A stretch of DNA of 64,000 nucleotides from Planococcus plakortidis (lineage in GTDB: Bacteria; Bacillota; Bacilli; Bacillales_A; Planococcaceae). Both the position numbers and the translations under genes were made by a program. Shown piece after piece: positions 33,674-41,791 of the stretch. The DNA lies in contig NZ_CP016539.2 of the NCBI RefSeq assembly GCF_001687605.2, forward strand, positions 402,501-466,500. The letters are read 5' to 3'. How positions within the stretch are numbered: the first letter of the stretch is position 1; the number at the start of each line of letters is the position of its first letter. The notes below the pieces were generated by a model that saw only the letters and a list, made by a program, of their open reading frames with translations, was not told the origin of the DNA and ran no database searches.

Positions 33674-34720
33674 TTATTCTTTGCGGAAAACCCAGGCGCG
33701 TTGTGCGACAAAGCCGAAGATGAACAACACCGTATCAACCATCACTTTCAAGATGACTTCCCCGCGGCCAAGCCATTCCGCGTACAGGAATTGGACCGAG
33801 GCAGCCGATGCGCCCATGATGAAGGCCGCCAAAATATAATAGCGCAGCAAGGACTTTTTGGAGCCTTGCTTAAAGACTTTGTTGCGGTTGACGTAATAAT
33901 TGAAAAGTGAAGACAGGATGCGTGCCGCGATCGTTGCGATGATGATGAACGCTTCCGGTGATTCATCGCGCAATAGCTGGATGAATACCCAGAACAAGGC
34001 GATATCGAGCCCGAAAGAGGCAGCGCCTGATAACCCGTAGAACAGAAAGATTTTGTAGATATGGTAGGAGTCGCGCAGCGGATGGAAATGGGACGATTTA
34101 TTATCGTCCAAATAAACGGTTTCAATCGTCAATTCCGTTACCGGGATGTAGTTTTTCTTCAAAGCCGCGAGCATATTCATTTCGTATTCAAAACGTTCGC
34201 CGAGCACGTCAAGAAGCCTTGGCAAAAATTTCACCGGGATGCCGCGCAGGCCGGTCTGTGTATCGGTCAGGTCCGCGCCGGTGGATAGACGGAACAATAG
34301 GCGCGTGAACCGGTTGCCGAAGCGGCTGCGGAAGGGGATGCCGGGTTTGCTGAAATCCCGCGCACCGAGAACGACGTGGTTCGGTGAAGCTTCCATTTCA
34401 TCGGCCATCTTGACCATATCCGACACCAGATGCTGGCCGTCCGCATCGGCTGTAATGATGGCCTCGATCGGCAGTTGATGATTGAGGATGTAATGGAAGG
34501 CGGTTTTCAGTGCCCGCCCTTTTCCTTGGTTGACCGCGTGGTGCAACAGCGTTACTTGGGGCAGCTTTTCCAGCTCGCCGAACAAGCCTTCAAACGCGGG
34601 GCCGCTGCCGTCATTCACGACGATGACCCGCGAAAAGCCAGCTGATAGCGCTTCTTCAATTATACGTTTACATGGCTCATCCGGTTTATAAGCCGGAATG
34701 ACGATGGCGAATTGTTCCAC
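33674..34720 (-). CDS. Family 2 glycosyltransferase fused to a GtrA-like membrane domain
   Basis: A 348-residue protein in two parts. Residues 1-220 are a GT-A glycosyltransferase of the dolichyl-phosphate-mannose type, with VIPAYKPD, VVNDGSG, ADADGQH (metal-binding DxD-like) and TDTQTGLRGI. Residues 225-345 are a four-helix GtrA domain ending in FGFVAQRAWVFRK. GtrA proteins flip polyprenyl-phosphate sugars, so the fusion would both charge the lipid carrier and help flip it for teichoic acid or polysaccharide decoration. GTG 34720 sits well behind AAAGAGG; TTG 34726 would overlap that site. Confidence 0.85.
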   Translation of the reverse strand: MEQFAIVIPAYKPDEPCKRIIEEALSAGFSRVIVVNDGSGPAFEGLFGELEKLPQVTLLHHAVNQGKGRALKTAFHYILNHQLPIEAIITADADGQHLVSDMVKMADEMEASPNHVVLGARDFSKPGIPFRSRFGNRFTRLLFRLSTGADLTDTQTGLRGIPVKFLPRLLDVLGERFEYEMNMLAALKKNYIPVTELTIETVYLDDNKSSHFHPLRDSYHIYKIFLFYGLSGAASFGLDIALFWVFIQLLRDESPEAFIIIATIAARILSSLFNYYVNRNKVFKQGSKKSLLRYYILAAFIMGASAASVQFLYAEWLGRGEVILKVMVDTVLFIFGFVAQRAWVFRKE

Positions 34721-34879
34721 AGGCAACCTCTTTCCATTTCTGGCATCCAGAAATAAAATACTGGCATAAGTTTCTATCTTTATATAATGATACTACCCGA
34801 ATTCCGGTTCTTTAGTCTTGTTCTCTTGGATTTCCTTCGCGACTTTCGGCAAGAAACGATTCCAGCTCTTGCGTAGAGC

Positions 34880-35437
34880 CTAGTCGGCAACTACATCTTC
34901 AGGGCGGTAGCCATCTTGCAGCTGGCGAATCGATAAGCCGAAATCCATTTGAAGATGGGGGTAGTCCTTGAAGCGTGCCCAATCGCCGCCCCATTCAAAG
35001 CCAAGCTCTTTGGCGAGGTCCGCTACTTCAAACCAGTCGGGACGGCCATTCCCGTTGCCATCGCGCTCGATGTCCCAAACGACTGACCCATCCGAAAGGC
35101 GCAGCGCAAAATCGATGGCCAGTCCGTAATTATGATAGGATTCGCCACCTTCAGCGTAGGTGACGACGTTGCCGCCCCGGGTGCGCCCTTGGGCATGGAT
35201 GTCATTTTGCTCTTCGACGGAGCGGAAGCCATCGGTGATGAGGATCTCGATGCCGATCTCTTCGGCTTGCGCGATCAGCTGGTCGCGTTTGGATTCAACG
35301 ATCGGGTGCAGGCCGGTCGGCAGCGGCCGCCCAGCGCGCTCGTTGCGCTCTTCGATTTCCCGTTCGATCCAAATGAACAAAAAGGCGCCCAGGATAAAAA
35401 GGAACAACAATGAAAAGGCGGTGCGGAAAGTTTTCAA
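34880..35437 (-). CDS. M15-family peptidase (CwlK-like)
   Basis: A 185-residue wall-lytic enzyme with one N-terminal membrane anchor (about 5-23). SYHNYGLAIDFAL contains the zinc-binding His and Asp, and HLQMDF the second His, with GFEWGGDWARFKDYP between. The whole layout matches B. subtilis CwlK, an L-alanyl-D-glutamate endopeptidase, more than a D,D-carboxypeptidase. The loop DGNGNGRPDWFE is calcium-hand-like and typical of this subfamily. It starts at TTG behind GAGGTGAAAC and should act outside the membrane. Confidence 0.85.
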   Translation of the reverse strand: MKTFRTAFSLLFLFILGAFLFIWIEREIEERNERAGRPLPTGLHPIVESKRDQLIAQAEEIGIEILITDGFRSVEEQNDIHAQGRTRGGNVVTYAEGGESYHNYGLAIDFALRLSDGSVVWDIERDGNGNGRPDWFEVADLAKELGFEWGGDWARFKDYPHLQMDFGLSIRQLQDGYRPEDVVAD

Positions 35438-35540
35438 GTAGTTTCACCTCGTGTATTGATTGTAGCAAAAAACCTTAAGCAAGTATCCGGTAGGAGTTTT
35501 TGGTACGATAGGGGAAAGAGAATTTTTGGAGGGATACATA

Positions 35541-36272
35541 ATGGTTATCGAATTAATGAAATCACATGCATCGGTCCGCGATTATAAAGACCGGCAATTG
35601 ACACGCGCAGAAGTCCATGAATTGGTCGAAGCGGCACAGCATGCTGCAACTTCCCACTTCGTACAAGCGTATTCAATCGTTTGGGTGACAGATGAAGACA
35701 AGCGCAAACGCCTCGGCGAGCTGTCCAAGAACCCGAAACAGATGGAAGGGGCAGGAGCCGTGTTCTTGATGTGCGCCGACTATAACCGCTTAGGCCATGC
35801 CGCGAAACTGCAAGGCGAAGACATTGTCTTCGACCAGGCCGAGAACTTGCTGGTCGCGGTCACGGATGTCGGATTGCTCGCACAGAACTTGGCGCTTGCC
35901 GCTGAATCCAAAGGCTATGGCATCTGCTATATCGGCGGAGTGCGCAATAATATGGAAGAGATCAGCAAACTTGCCGGTTTGCCTGAAGGTGTTTTCCCGG
36001 TTTACGGCTTGACCATCGGTGTGCCGAATGAAGCCAATGAAGTGAAGCCGCGCCTTCCTGTAGAAGCGGTGCTTCATGAAAATGAATATGACGAAGCGAA
36101 ATATGCAGAGATTTTGCCGGCATACGATGAGACGATCATGCATTATTATTCGGCACGCTCGAATAACCAAAAAACCGCCAAATGGAGCGAACAAATGGCG
36201 ACATTCCTGAAAAAGCCACACCGCCCCGACCTGAAGGAAGTATTGGCTAAACGTGGTTATCTATTCAAATAA
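35541..36272 (+). CDS. NADPH-dependent flavin/nitro-reductase (NfsA/NfrA family)
   Basis: A 243-residue FMN enzyme. HASVRDYKDRQLTRAEV supplies the FMN phosphate-binding Arg, QHAATSHFVQAYS and GICYIGGVRNN the flavin pocket, and KPRLPVEAVLHEN the family C-terminal segment. It resembles B. subtilis NfrA1/YcnD, which reduce nitro compounds, quinones or flavins. The frame is open from 35526, but ATG 35541 follows TTTGGAGGG. It is the first of two likely co-transcribed redox genes. Confidence 0.88.
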   Translation: MVIELMKSHASVRDYKDRQLTRAEVHELVEAAQHAATSHFVQAYSIVWVTDEDKRKRLGELSKNPKQMEGAGAVFLMCADYNRLGHAAKLQGEDIVFDQAENLLVAVTDVGLLAQNLALAAESKGYGICYIGGVRNNMEEISKLAGLPEGVFPVYGLTIGVPNEANEVKPRLPVEAVLHENEYDEAKYAEILPAYDETIMHYYSARSNNQKTAKWSEQMATFLKKPHRPDLKEVLAKRGYLFK

Positions 36273-36319
36273 AAGATGTATGTACGGCTTGCTGTAATTA
36301 TCGAGGAGGGTGATAAACG

Positions 36320-36934
36320 ATGAAAATCGCGTTATTTGGAGCCACGGGAAGAGTCGGCAGATACGTCTTGAAAATGGCGCTTCGCGACGGCCATGAAGTG
36401 AAAGCGCTTGTCCGGAGAGCGGACCTTGAATCCCATCCGAATCTTGATCTGATTGTCGGGAATGTGCGCAACGCAGAGGATATCCGACGGACGCTCGAAG
36501 GGGCGGATGCCGTCATCAGCGCAATCGGTACCGACCGCACAACCACCTTGTCGGATGCGACCCCGTTGATCGTGAAAGCGATGGAAGAAGAAGGCATACG
36601 GCGCATCATCACCATCGGGACCGCCGGTATTCTGAACAGCCGCTTGAGCCCAGGGCTGCTGCGCTATCAAGGCGGTGATTCGAAGCGCCAATTGACCTTT
36701 GCCGCGGAAGAACATGAAAAAGCCTATAAATCTTTGGAACAGAGTGATCTGGACTGGACCATCGTGTGCCCGACCTATTTGCCTGACGGCGAACCGAAAG
36801 GCTATTTCCGCTTTGAAGAAAATTACTTGCCGGAAGACGGAAAAGAAATCACGGCCGGCGATACGGCATTATTTGCTTACGAGCAATTGGATTCGGATGA
36901 TTTCCTGAAAAGCCGGGTCGGCATTGCCTATTGA
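36320..36934 (+). CDS. NAD(P)-binding epimerase-like protein (atypical SDR)
   Basis: A 204-residue Rossmann protein with the dinucleotide loop GATGRVGRYV at residues 7-16, followed by strands ALVRR and ADAVISAIG. It lacks a YxxxK catalytic pair and falls in the NmrA/YwnB-like group of atypical short-chain dehydrogenases. Such proteins act as redox sensors or reductases on unknown substrates. GAGGAGGG precedes the ATG. A strong terminator follows. Confidence 0.85.
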   Translation: MKIALFGATGRVGRYVLKMALRDGHEVKALVRRADLESHPNLDLIVGNVRNAEDIRRTLEGADAVISAIGTDRTTTLSDATPLIVKAMEEEGIRRIITIGTAGILNSRLSPGLLRYQGGDSKRQLTFAAEEHEKAYKSLEQSDLDWTIVCPTYLPDGEPKGYFRFEENYLPEDGKEITAGDTALFAYEQLDSDDFLKSRVGIAY

Positions 36935-36939
36935 ATGAC

Positions 36940-36976
36940 AAAACCCCTTGAACTTTGAAGAGTTCAAGGGGTTTTT
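36940..36976. terminator. Terminator between convergent genes
   Basis: AACCCCTTGAACT/AGTTCAAGGGGTT stem with T run on plus and A run before it, probably used in both directions. Confidence 0.92.
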
Positions 36977-36983
36977 GCATCCA

Positions 36984-37925
36984 TTAAGCAGTCACGTCAC
37001 GTTTTGAGAAGGTCCAATAACTGATCAGCATGAAGATCAGGAAATAGACAGTCAAGACGATAAGCGACATGGCCATCGTGATGTCCGGGATTGGCATGAA
37101 GCCCGTATAGAATTGCGTCAAATCGGTGTGCGTGAACAAATAGTATTTGACGATTTCAAAGCGCTGCAACAAGAAGACAAGTTGCACGCCGACGAACATG
37201 AGGAAAATCGACACCCCGATCGCAAGCGAACTCGAGCGGAAAACGGTCCCGAGCATGAATGCAAAGGTCCCGATCATCCAGGTGCTCGCCAAGCTGAGAG
37301 CGGATAGTTTCAATGCTTCAGCCCAGTAAGAGCCTTCCACAACTTCCGATCCGTTCCATACCAGGAATGCGCCGTCTCCGACTCCGAAGAAAATCCAGCT
37401 GAACAAGGCGATCGATGCGAAAGTGAGAACGGCAAATAACAAGGCAAATAACATCGTAGTGATGTATTTGGATGTAAGTATTTTCCACCTTTTGACAGGC
37501 CGTGTCAATAACATCTTGATCGTCCCTTGGGAAAACTCGGAAGCGACGATTCCAGCGCCGACGATGACCGTGAACAGCGTCACGAGTGACAGCATCATAT
37601 GGCCGTCGAGCACTTGTTGCTGCAAGGATTCGACTTTGAACGGTTCGGCGTCATTGGCCAACCGGTATTCGGCGATCGCGGCCTGGCCTTCGTAATAGTC
37701 TTGTTGGGCAGGGCCGATGTCCGGATTTTGCAGTTGATCTTGGGCTGACATTAAGTTCATTTCTTCCATTTCCTGCCACCCCATCTCCGGTGCAGGGGAA
37801 GTGGATTCGATCCATTTGGTGATGCCGGCATTTGCCAATAAGATGACGATCAGCAGGATCGCCATGATCCATGTTGCTTTTTTACTCCATAATTTCATCC
37901 ATTCATTTTGTATGAGCTTGAGCAA
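36984..37925 (-). CDS. ABC-2 type transporter permease
   Basis: A 313-residue membrane subunit with six predicted helices, starting with a short basic segment (NEWMKLWSKKATW) typical of ABC-2 permeases and a large extracytoplasmic loop after helix 1. FSQGTIKMLLTRPVKRW is the conserved cytoplasmic coupling region. It overlaps the ATPase gene by 23 bases, so the two are co-translated and form an exporter. The cargo is unknown; antibiotic or peptide efflux is usual. Confidence 0.88.
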   Translation of the reverse strand: MLKLIQNEWMKLWSKKATWIMAILLIVILLANAGITKWIESTSPAPEMGWQEMEEMNLMSAQDQLQNPDIGPAQQDYYEGQAAIAEYRLANDAEPFKVESLQQQVLDGHMMLSLVTLFTVIVGAGIVASEFSQGTIKMLLTRPVKRWKILTSKYITTMLFALLFAVLTFASIALFSWIFFGVGDGAFLVWNGSEVVEGSYWAEALKLSALSLASTWMIGTFAFMLGTVFRSSSLAIGVSIFLMFVGVQLVFLLQRFEIVKYYLFTHTDLTQFYTGFMPIPDITMAMSLIVLTVYFLIFMLISYWTFSKRDVTA

Positions 37926-38826
37926 TTTCGCCGCCTCCAGTCATTTCAAGGAATTGATCTTCTAAGGTCGTGCGATGCGGCTGGACAGCGTACAAATCTA
38001 CGCCCGCAGCAGTGAGCAGCTTGATGGCGCCCGGGATGTGCTCCGGTTCTGTATCGATTAAATAGCCGTTTTCATGAGGGTGTACCGTAAAGCCGATCTC
38101 TTCGAGCACTTGTTTCGCCTGGTCAGCAGGCTTGGCTTCTATGTAATAGCGGGATTGTTGGTGTTCGTTAACATTTTTGATGTCGATCAACTCGCCGTTC
38201 TGGATGATGGCGATGCGGTCGCACAATAATTCGATCTCCGATAATAGATGGCTGGAGACGAAAATAGCAACATCGTTCTCGCGTGCCACTTTGCGCAAAT
38301 ACATGCGGAATTCGCGGATGCCGGCAGGGTCCAAGCCATTTGTCGGCTCATCCAAAATCAAGAATTCCGGATTGTTGAGCAGTGCCTGTGCAAGGCCAAG
38401 GCGCTGGCGCATGCCGAGTGAATACGAACCAACTTTTTCTTTAATGCGGTTTTGCATCCCTACTTGCTGAATCACTTCGTCGATGCGGGCTTTTGTCACG
38501 CCTTTATGCATGCGCGCGAAGTGCACCAGGTTTTTATAGCCGGACATAAATTTGTACATCTCCGGATTTTCCACAATGACGCCGACTTTTTCGATGCTTC
38601 CCTCAAAATCGGTGCGGATCGATTTGCCGCCGATCAGGATATCGCCTTGCGTGGGCTTCATCAACCCGACCATCATGCGGATTGTTGTCGTTTTCCCCGC
38701 CCCGTTAGGCCCAAGAAACCCGGTAATTTCCCCTTTATGGAGATCCAAGTTCAAGTTTTTGATGATCTGCTTTTTGCCGATCGTCTTTGAGAGCTTGCGA
38801 ATCTCAACAATTTTTTCATTGCTCAT
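37903..38826 (-). CDS. ABC transporter ATP-binding subunit
   Basis: A 307-residue ATPase with Walker A FLGPNGAGKTTT, signature YSLGMRQRLGLAQAL and Walker B EFLILDEPTNGLD. A C-terminal region of about 80 residues is typical of the drug/bacitracin (BcrA-like) group. It pairs with the overlapping permease. GTG 38835 is also in frame, but ATG 38826 lies at the correct distance from AGAGGTGG. Confidence 0.92.
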   Translation of the reverse strand: MSNEKIVEIRKLSKTIGKKQIIKNLNLDLHKGEITGFLGPNGAGKTTTIRMMVGLMKPTQGDILIGGKSIRTDFEGSIEKVGVIVENPEMYKFMSGYKNLVHFARMHKGVTKARIDEVIQQVGMQNRIKEKVGSYSLGMRQRLGLAQALLNNPEFLILDEPTNGLDPAGIREFRMYLRKVARENDVAIFVSSHLLSEIELLCDRIAIIQNGELIDIKNVNEHQQSRYYIEAKPADQAKQVLEEIGFTVHPHENGYLIDTEPEHIPGAIKLLTAAGVDLYAVQPHRTTLEDQFLEMTGGGEIAQAHTK

Positions 38827-38972
38827 ATGAGCCACCTCTTTCCGTTTTGCTTCCTTCAGTACTAACGATTCATTTCCCAGAAAGTTTCAGTTTTCTGGAA
38901 ATCGGACAGGCTTAACTATCCCCTCAAAGGGAATAAACCAACTAACAACGAATATATGGAGGGTTTAGCCTT

Positions 38973-39392
38973 ATGAATGAATTGCAGGACAAAGAACAAG
39001 TGCTCATGGCGTATTATGTCCAGTATTATAAAGGCGCGTCTTTGGACGACATCCAAGAGCTCAACCGCCGCTTGTCAGAAGGCATCGGGGAAGAAAAGTA
39101 TAAAGAGGCGATGGACGAATTGAAAGAACAAGGCTTGATCCATGGCCTGGAGACGGTCGAGGAAAGAAATCAAGACGGCGTCGATTCCCCGATGGCGACA
39201 AATGAAGGCATGCTCTATATCAATGACGTCCTCAATCTCCAGTCGGATGCGGTGGAAGACCACCAGCTCGATTATTTGGCGAAGCATCTGGAGACCAGCC
39301 ATCTGGAACTGACGCTCGAGCCGGTGAAGAGCTATATTGAGTCAGTCGTCAAAGAACAGGCGGATGAAAAGCCGAACGACAACACACCTTGA
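38973..39392 (+). CDS. Hypothetical protein, possible winged-helix fold
   Basis: A 139-residue acidic soluble protein. DLxxIQELNRRL..GIGEEKYKEAMDELKEQGLI has the pattern of a winged-helix three-helix core as in YjcQ-type proteins, followed by helical segments. I cannot assign a family securely. It follows ATATGGAGGG, starts a single-gene unit and ends at a strong terminator. Confidence 0.6.
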   Translation: MNELQDKEQVLMAYYVQYYKGASLDDIQELNRRLSEGIGEEKYKEAMDELKEQGLIHGLETVEERNQDGVDSPMATNEGMLYINDVLNLQSDAVEDHQLDYLAKHLETSHLELTLEPVKSYIESVVKEQADEKPNDNTP

Positions 39393-39400
39393 ATAGCGGG

Positions 39401-39431
39401 AAGCCGCTTCTTGAAAAAGAAGCGGCTTTTT
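39401..39431 (+). terminator. Terminator
   Basis: AAGCCGCTTCTT/AAGAAGCGGCTT stem with GAAA loop and T run. Confidence 0.93.
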
Positions 39432-39484
39432 GTGTGGAAAATAGTTGGCAATAATAACTGCGCGATGGGACAAGATTCGGGTCA

Positions 39485-40150
39485 GTAGAGCGGAAAGTTT
39501 CCGTTTTTCGACTGCGTTGCAGGGGGCTGCTTGGGGCTCGCAGGATGCGAGTCATGCAGCTGATGCGACAGGACGTCGCGCTTTCAGCTGCCCGGGGATG
39601 GGGCGGGTGCCCGTCCAAGGTGCCGAATTCTCTGTGTTTGAGCATCGCTTGATACGCGTTGCTTCCACATCTGCTCAACCCTCACTATGTTCGGGCATCG
39701 CAAAAAAATATTTGCTGCGCAGATTCGTCGCAAATGAATGGACTCGGCTTCCCCTCGCCATCCATTCACCCCTTCCACTCCGTCTCTAGCTTTAAAGTAG
39801 AAGGGAATTTCTTCTGTTCACTCGATAGAAAATGTAAAAATGCTTCATGTTTTGTAGCTCATATCATTAGGATCAAAGAAAGCGTGATTTTCAGTCCTCA
39901 TCTTCCAACAAGATATTCAATTCAAATACGCATTGGTCAGATGCAGCATCTCAGGAAGCGATTTCCCCACTAGCCGGCAATTGCATATTGAAGCAGATCT
40001 GATTAAACAGACCCGAATCAACGAGATCTCCAAGCCGCCGAGCGTAAAGGGGTGAGCCGACACAGTAAGACAAGTGTTCTTCTTGGCTTACAGTGAGAGG
40101 CCAACCCAAAGCCCGGCGGCGACTGTCAACATGAAGCACAAATCAACCCC
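39485..40150. repeat. Composite intergenic repeat, copy 2
   Basis: About 665 bp between convergent transcription units with no credible gene. It shares in order with copy 1 at 6030-6665: GACTGCGTTGCAGGG, TCGCAAATGAATGGACTCGG, CCTTCCACTCCGTCTC, the AT-rich spacer and the right module. This copy additionally holds the CAGGATGCGAGTCATGCAGC block found at 11700. The remaining 80 bases to 40233 show nothing recognisable. Confidence 0.75.
39955..40120. repeat. 166-bp right module, copy 2
   Basis: Same length as copy 1. The hairpin at 40067-40089 reads AAGACAAG/CTTGGCTT; the internal G-C pair of copy 1 is A-T here, which is a compensatory change. GCCGCC near 40034 and GGCGGC at the end are retained. 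Confidence 0.7.
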
Positions 40151-40233
40151 AGCAACAATTCCACAAGCAAACTTATTCTCAACAAAAAAAGAAACCAATG
40201 CCGAACATTGATTCCTTCCGCAAATACCTGAAG

Positions 40234-40488
40234 TTAAAGCCCCAGCACGAAGAATGCCAGGAAGATCGTGACGATGACCAAGGTGTTGGTGATCAGCGAT
40301 GTCCGTTTGCTGACGGGTTCGTCAAGCGCCGGGAAGCGTTCGACGAGGCGGATCCCCCCGTAAATCAGCACCATCAATAATGCCAACGTCAAGACGAGCG
40401 GCATATCGTAGATGCGGACATCGATAAAGCGGATGAAAATGACCGAGAAGGCAAGAATCATGCCATTGACTAAATTTTTTCGTTTCAT
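40234..40488 (-). CDS. Small membrane protein of unknown function
   Basis: An 84-residue protein with two or three hydrophobic helices (NGMILAFSVIFIRF, MPLVLTLALLMVLIYGGI, NTLVIVTIFLAFFVLGL). Its ATG overlaps the methyltransferase stop as ATGA, so it is the second gene of that unit. The segment RLVERFPALDEPVSKRTS forms a cytoplasmic or extracytoplasmic loop. I do not recognise a family. Confidence 0.65.
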   Translation of the reverse strand: MKRKNLVNGMILAFSVIFIRFIDVRIYDMPLVLTLALLMVLIYGGIRLVERFPALDEPVSKRTSLITNTLVIVTIFLAFFVLGL

Positions 40489-41642
40489 AAGAGCTCCTTC
40501 AATTCGTTTTCAAGAAACGGCGTGGCGTTCAACAGTTGTGTGAATTCCCGGTAGCGCTCCAATTGGCCCGGTGCGGGTTTTTTATTCGTTCGGTAAGCGC
40601 GGATCAGGATGTTTTTCGGTGTATGCTCCATGTCGATGAACTCCATCAATTGAGTTTCATAGCCGACCAGGGATAATAGTTCCGCACGGATCGAATCGGT
40701 CGCAAGTGCGCTGAACCGTTCCTTGACCAAGCCATGCTGGAGCATGACATCGAGTGGAGAGGACTGGATCTGGCTATTGAGTTCGTGCTGGCAGCACGGC
40801 ACGCTCAAGATGACGCCGGCGTTCCATTTGACGGCGCGGGCAAGCGCCATATCGGTCGCGACATCGCATGCATGAAGCGTGACGACCATATCGACCGCGG
40901 TATCTTTATCGTAATCGTTGATGTCGCCGACAAGGAATTCAAGCTGCTGATAGTCGAGGTCGCGTGCAATGTTTTGGCATTCCTCGATGACGCTCTTTTT
41001 TAAATCGAGCCCTGTGACGCGCAGGTCAAGCCCTTTTTCGATGCGCAAATAATGATACAGCGCGAAGGTTAGGTAAGACTTGCCGGAGCCGAAATCGAGT
41101 ATGCGGATCGGCCGGCCTTTCGGCAAATGCTCGAGTGCGTCGTCGATGAATTCGATGAAGCGGTTGATCTGGCGGAATTTATCGTATTTCTGTTTTTTGA
41201 CTTTGCCGTCCGGCGATTGGACGCCGAGCCGGACGAGAAATGGGTAAGGGATGCCGTCCTGCAGCAAATAGTCTTTCTTGCGGTTATGCGATAAATCCGC
41301 AGCGGGGCGAATCTCGGCTTCGGATTTATAGCTGACTTTGGATTTCTTGCTCAATTGGACCTGGACTTTTTCATCGGTGAACTGGAACAAGCCTTGGCGA
41401 AACTCAGTGAACAACCGCTCGAGTTCAGTAATGGCTTGGTCGATGGGCAAATTCTGGTGCTTCAATATCTGTTCATATTGATATTCGAACTGGATGCGGT
41501 AGCCTTCTCTCAGTTCGACCGGTTTTAGTTTGATGCGTTTCAAGTCATTCGATTTCTGGCGAGGCTGGCTGATGGTGGCATTGACAAGCGTATGGTTATA
41601 CAGTTTTTCTGCAAGCTGTGCGTGCATAATTTCGAGTTCCAT
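40485..41642 (-). CDS. Class I SAM-dependent methyltransferase (Methyltransf_32 type)
   Basis: A 385-residue protein. The SAM-binding loop is ILDFGSGKSYLTFALYHYL (about residues 197-215), followed by VTGLDLKKSVIEEC, GDINDY and VTLHACDVATD, which fit the METTL25/Methyltransf_32 group. The conserved VPCCQHEL segment resembles the PCC catalytic region of that group. N-terminal 150 residues form a separate helical domain. The substrate is unknown and an RNA or protein is likely. It overlaps a small membrane gene. Confidence 0.8.
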   Translation of the reverse strand: MELEIMHAQLAEKLYNHTLVNATISQPRQKSNDLKRIKLKPVELREGYRIQFEYQYEQILKHQNLPIDQAITELERLFTEFRQGLFQFTDEKVQVQLSKKSKVSYKSEAEIRPAADLSHNRKKDYLLQDGIPYPFLVRLGVQSPDGKVKKQKYDKFRQINRFIEFIDDALEHLPKGRPIRILDFGSGKSYLTFALYHYLRIEKGLDLRVTGLDLKKSVIEECQNIARDLDYQQLEFLVGDINDYDKDTAVDMVVTLHACDVATDMALARAVKWNAGVILSVPCCQHELNSQIQSSPLDVMLQHGLVKERFSALATDSIRAELLSLVGYETQLMEFIDMEHTPKNILIRAYRTNKKPAPGQLERYREFTQLLNATPFLENELKELL

Positions 41643-41760
41643 GGAAAATCCCTTCCGTCTTCATGATAGACCCATTTTAGCATGGCTTTGGATGCGCGGC
41701 GACTCCGTGGGTGTGAAATGGCGCTTTCCTTTTATTTGGAATTTTGCGATAATAATGTAG

Positions 41761-41774
41761 TGAAAACGTTTTCA
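41761..41774. promoter_or_regulatory. Catabolite-responsive element (cre)
   Basis: TGAAAACGTTTTCA is a perfect palindrome matching the CcpA site TGnAAnCGnWnnCW. It lies just after a GATAAT -10 candidate (41748-41753) and 18 bases before the acyl-CoA synthetase start codon. Confidence 0.75.
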
Positions 41775-41791
41775 ACAAGGGGGATAAGGAA

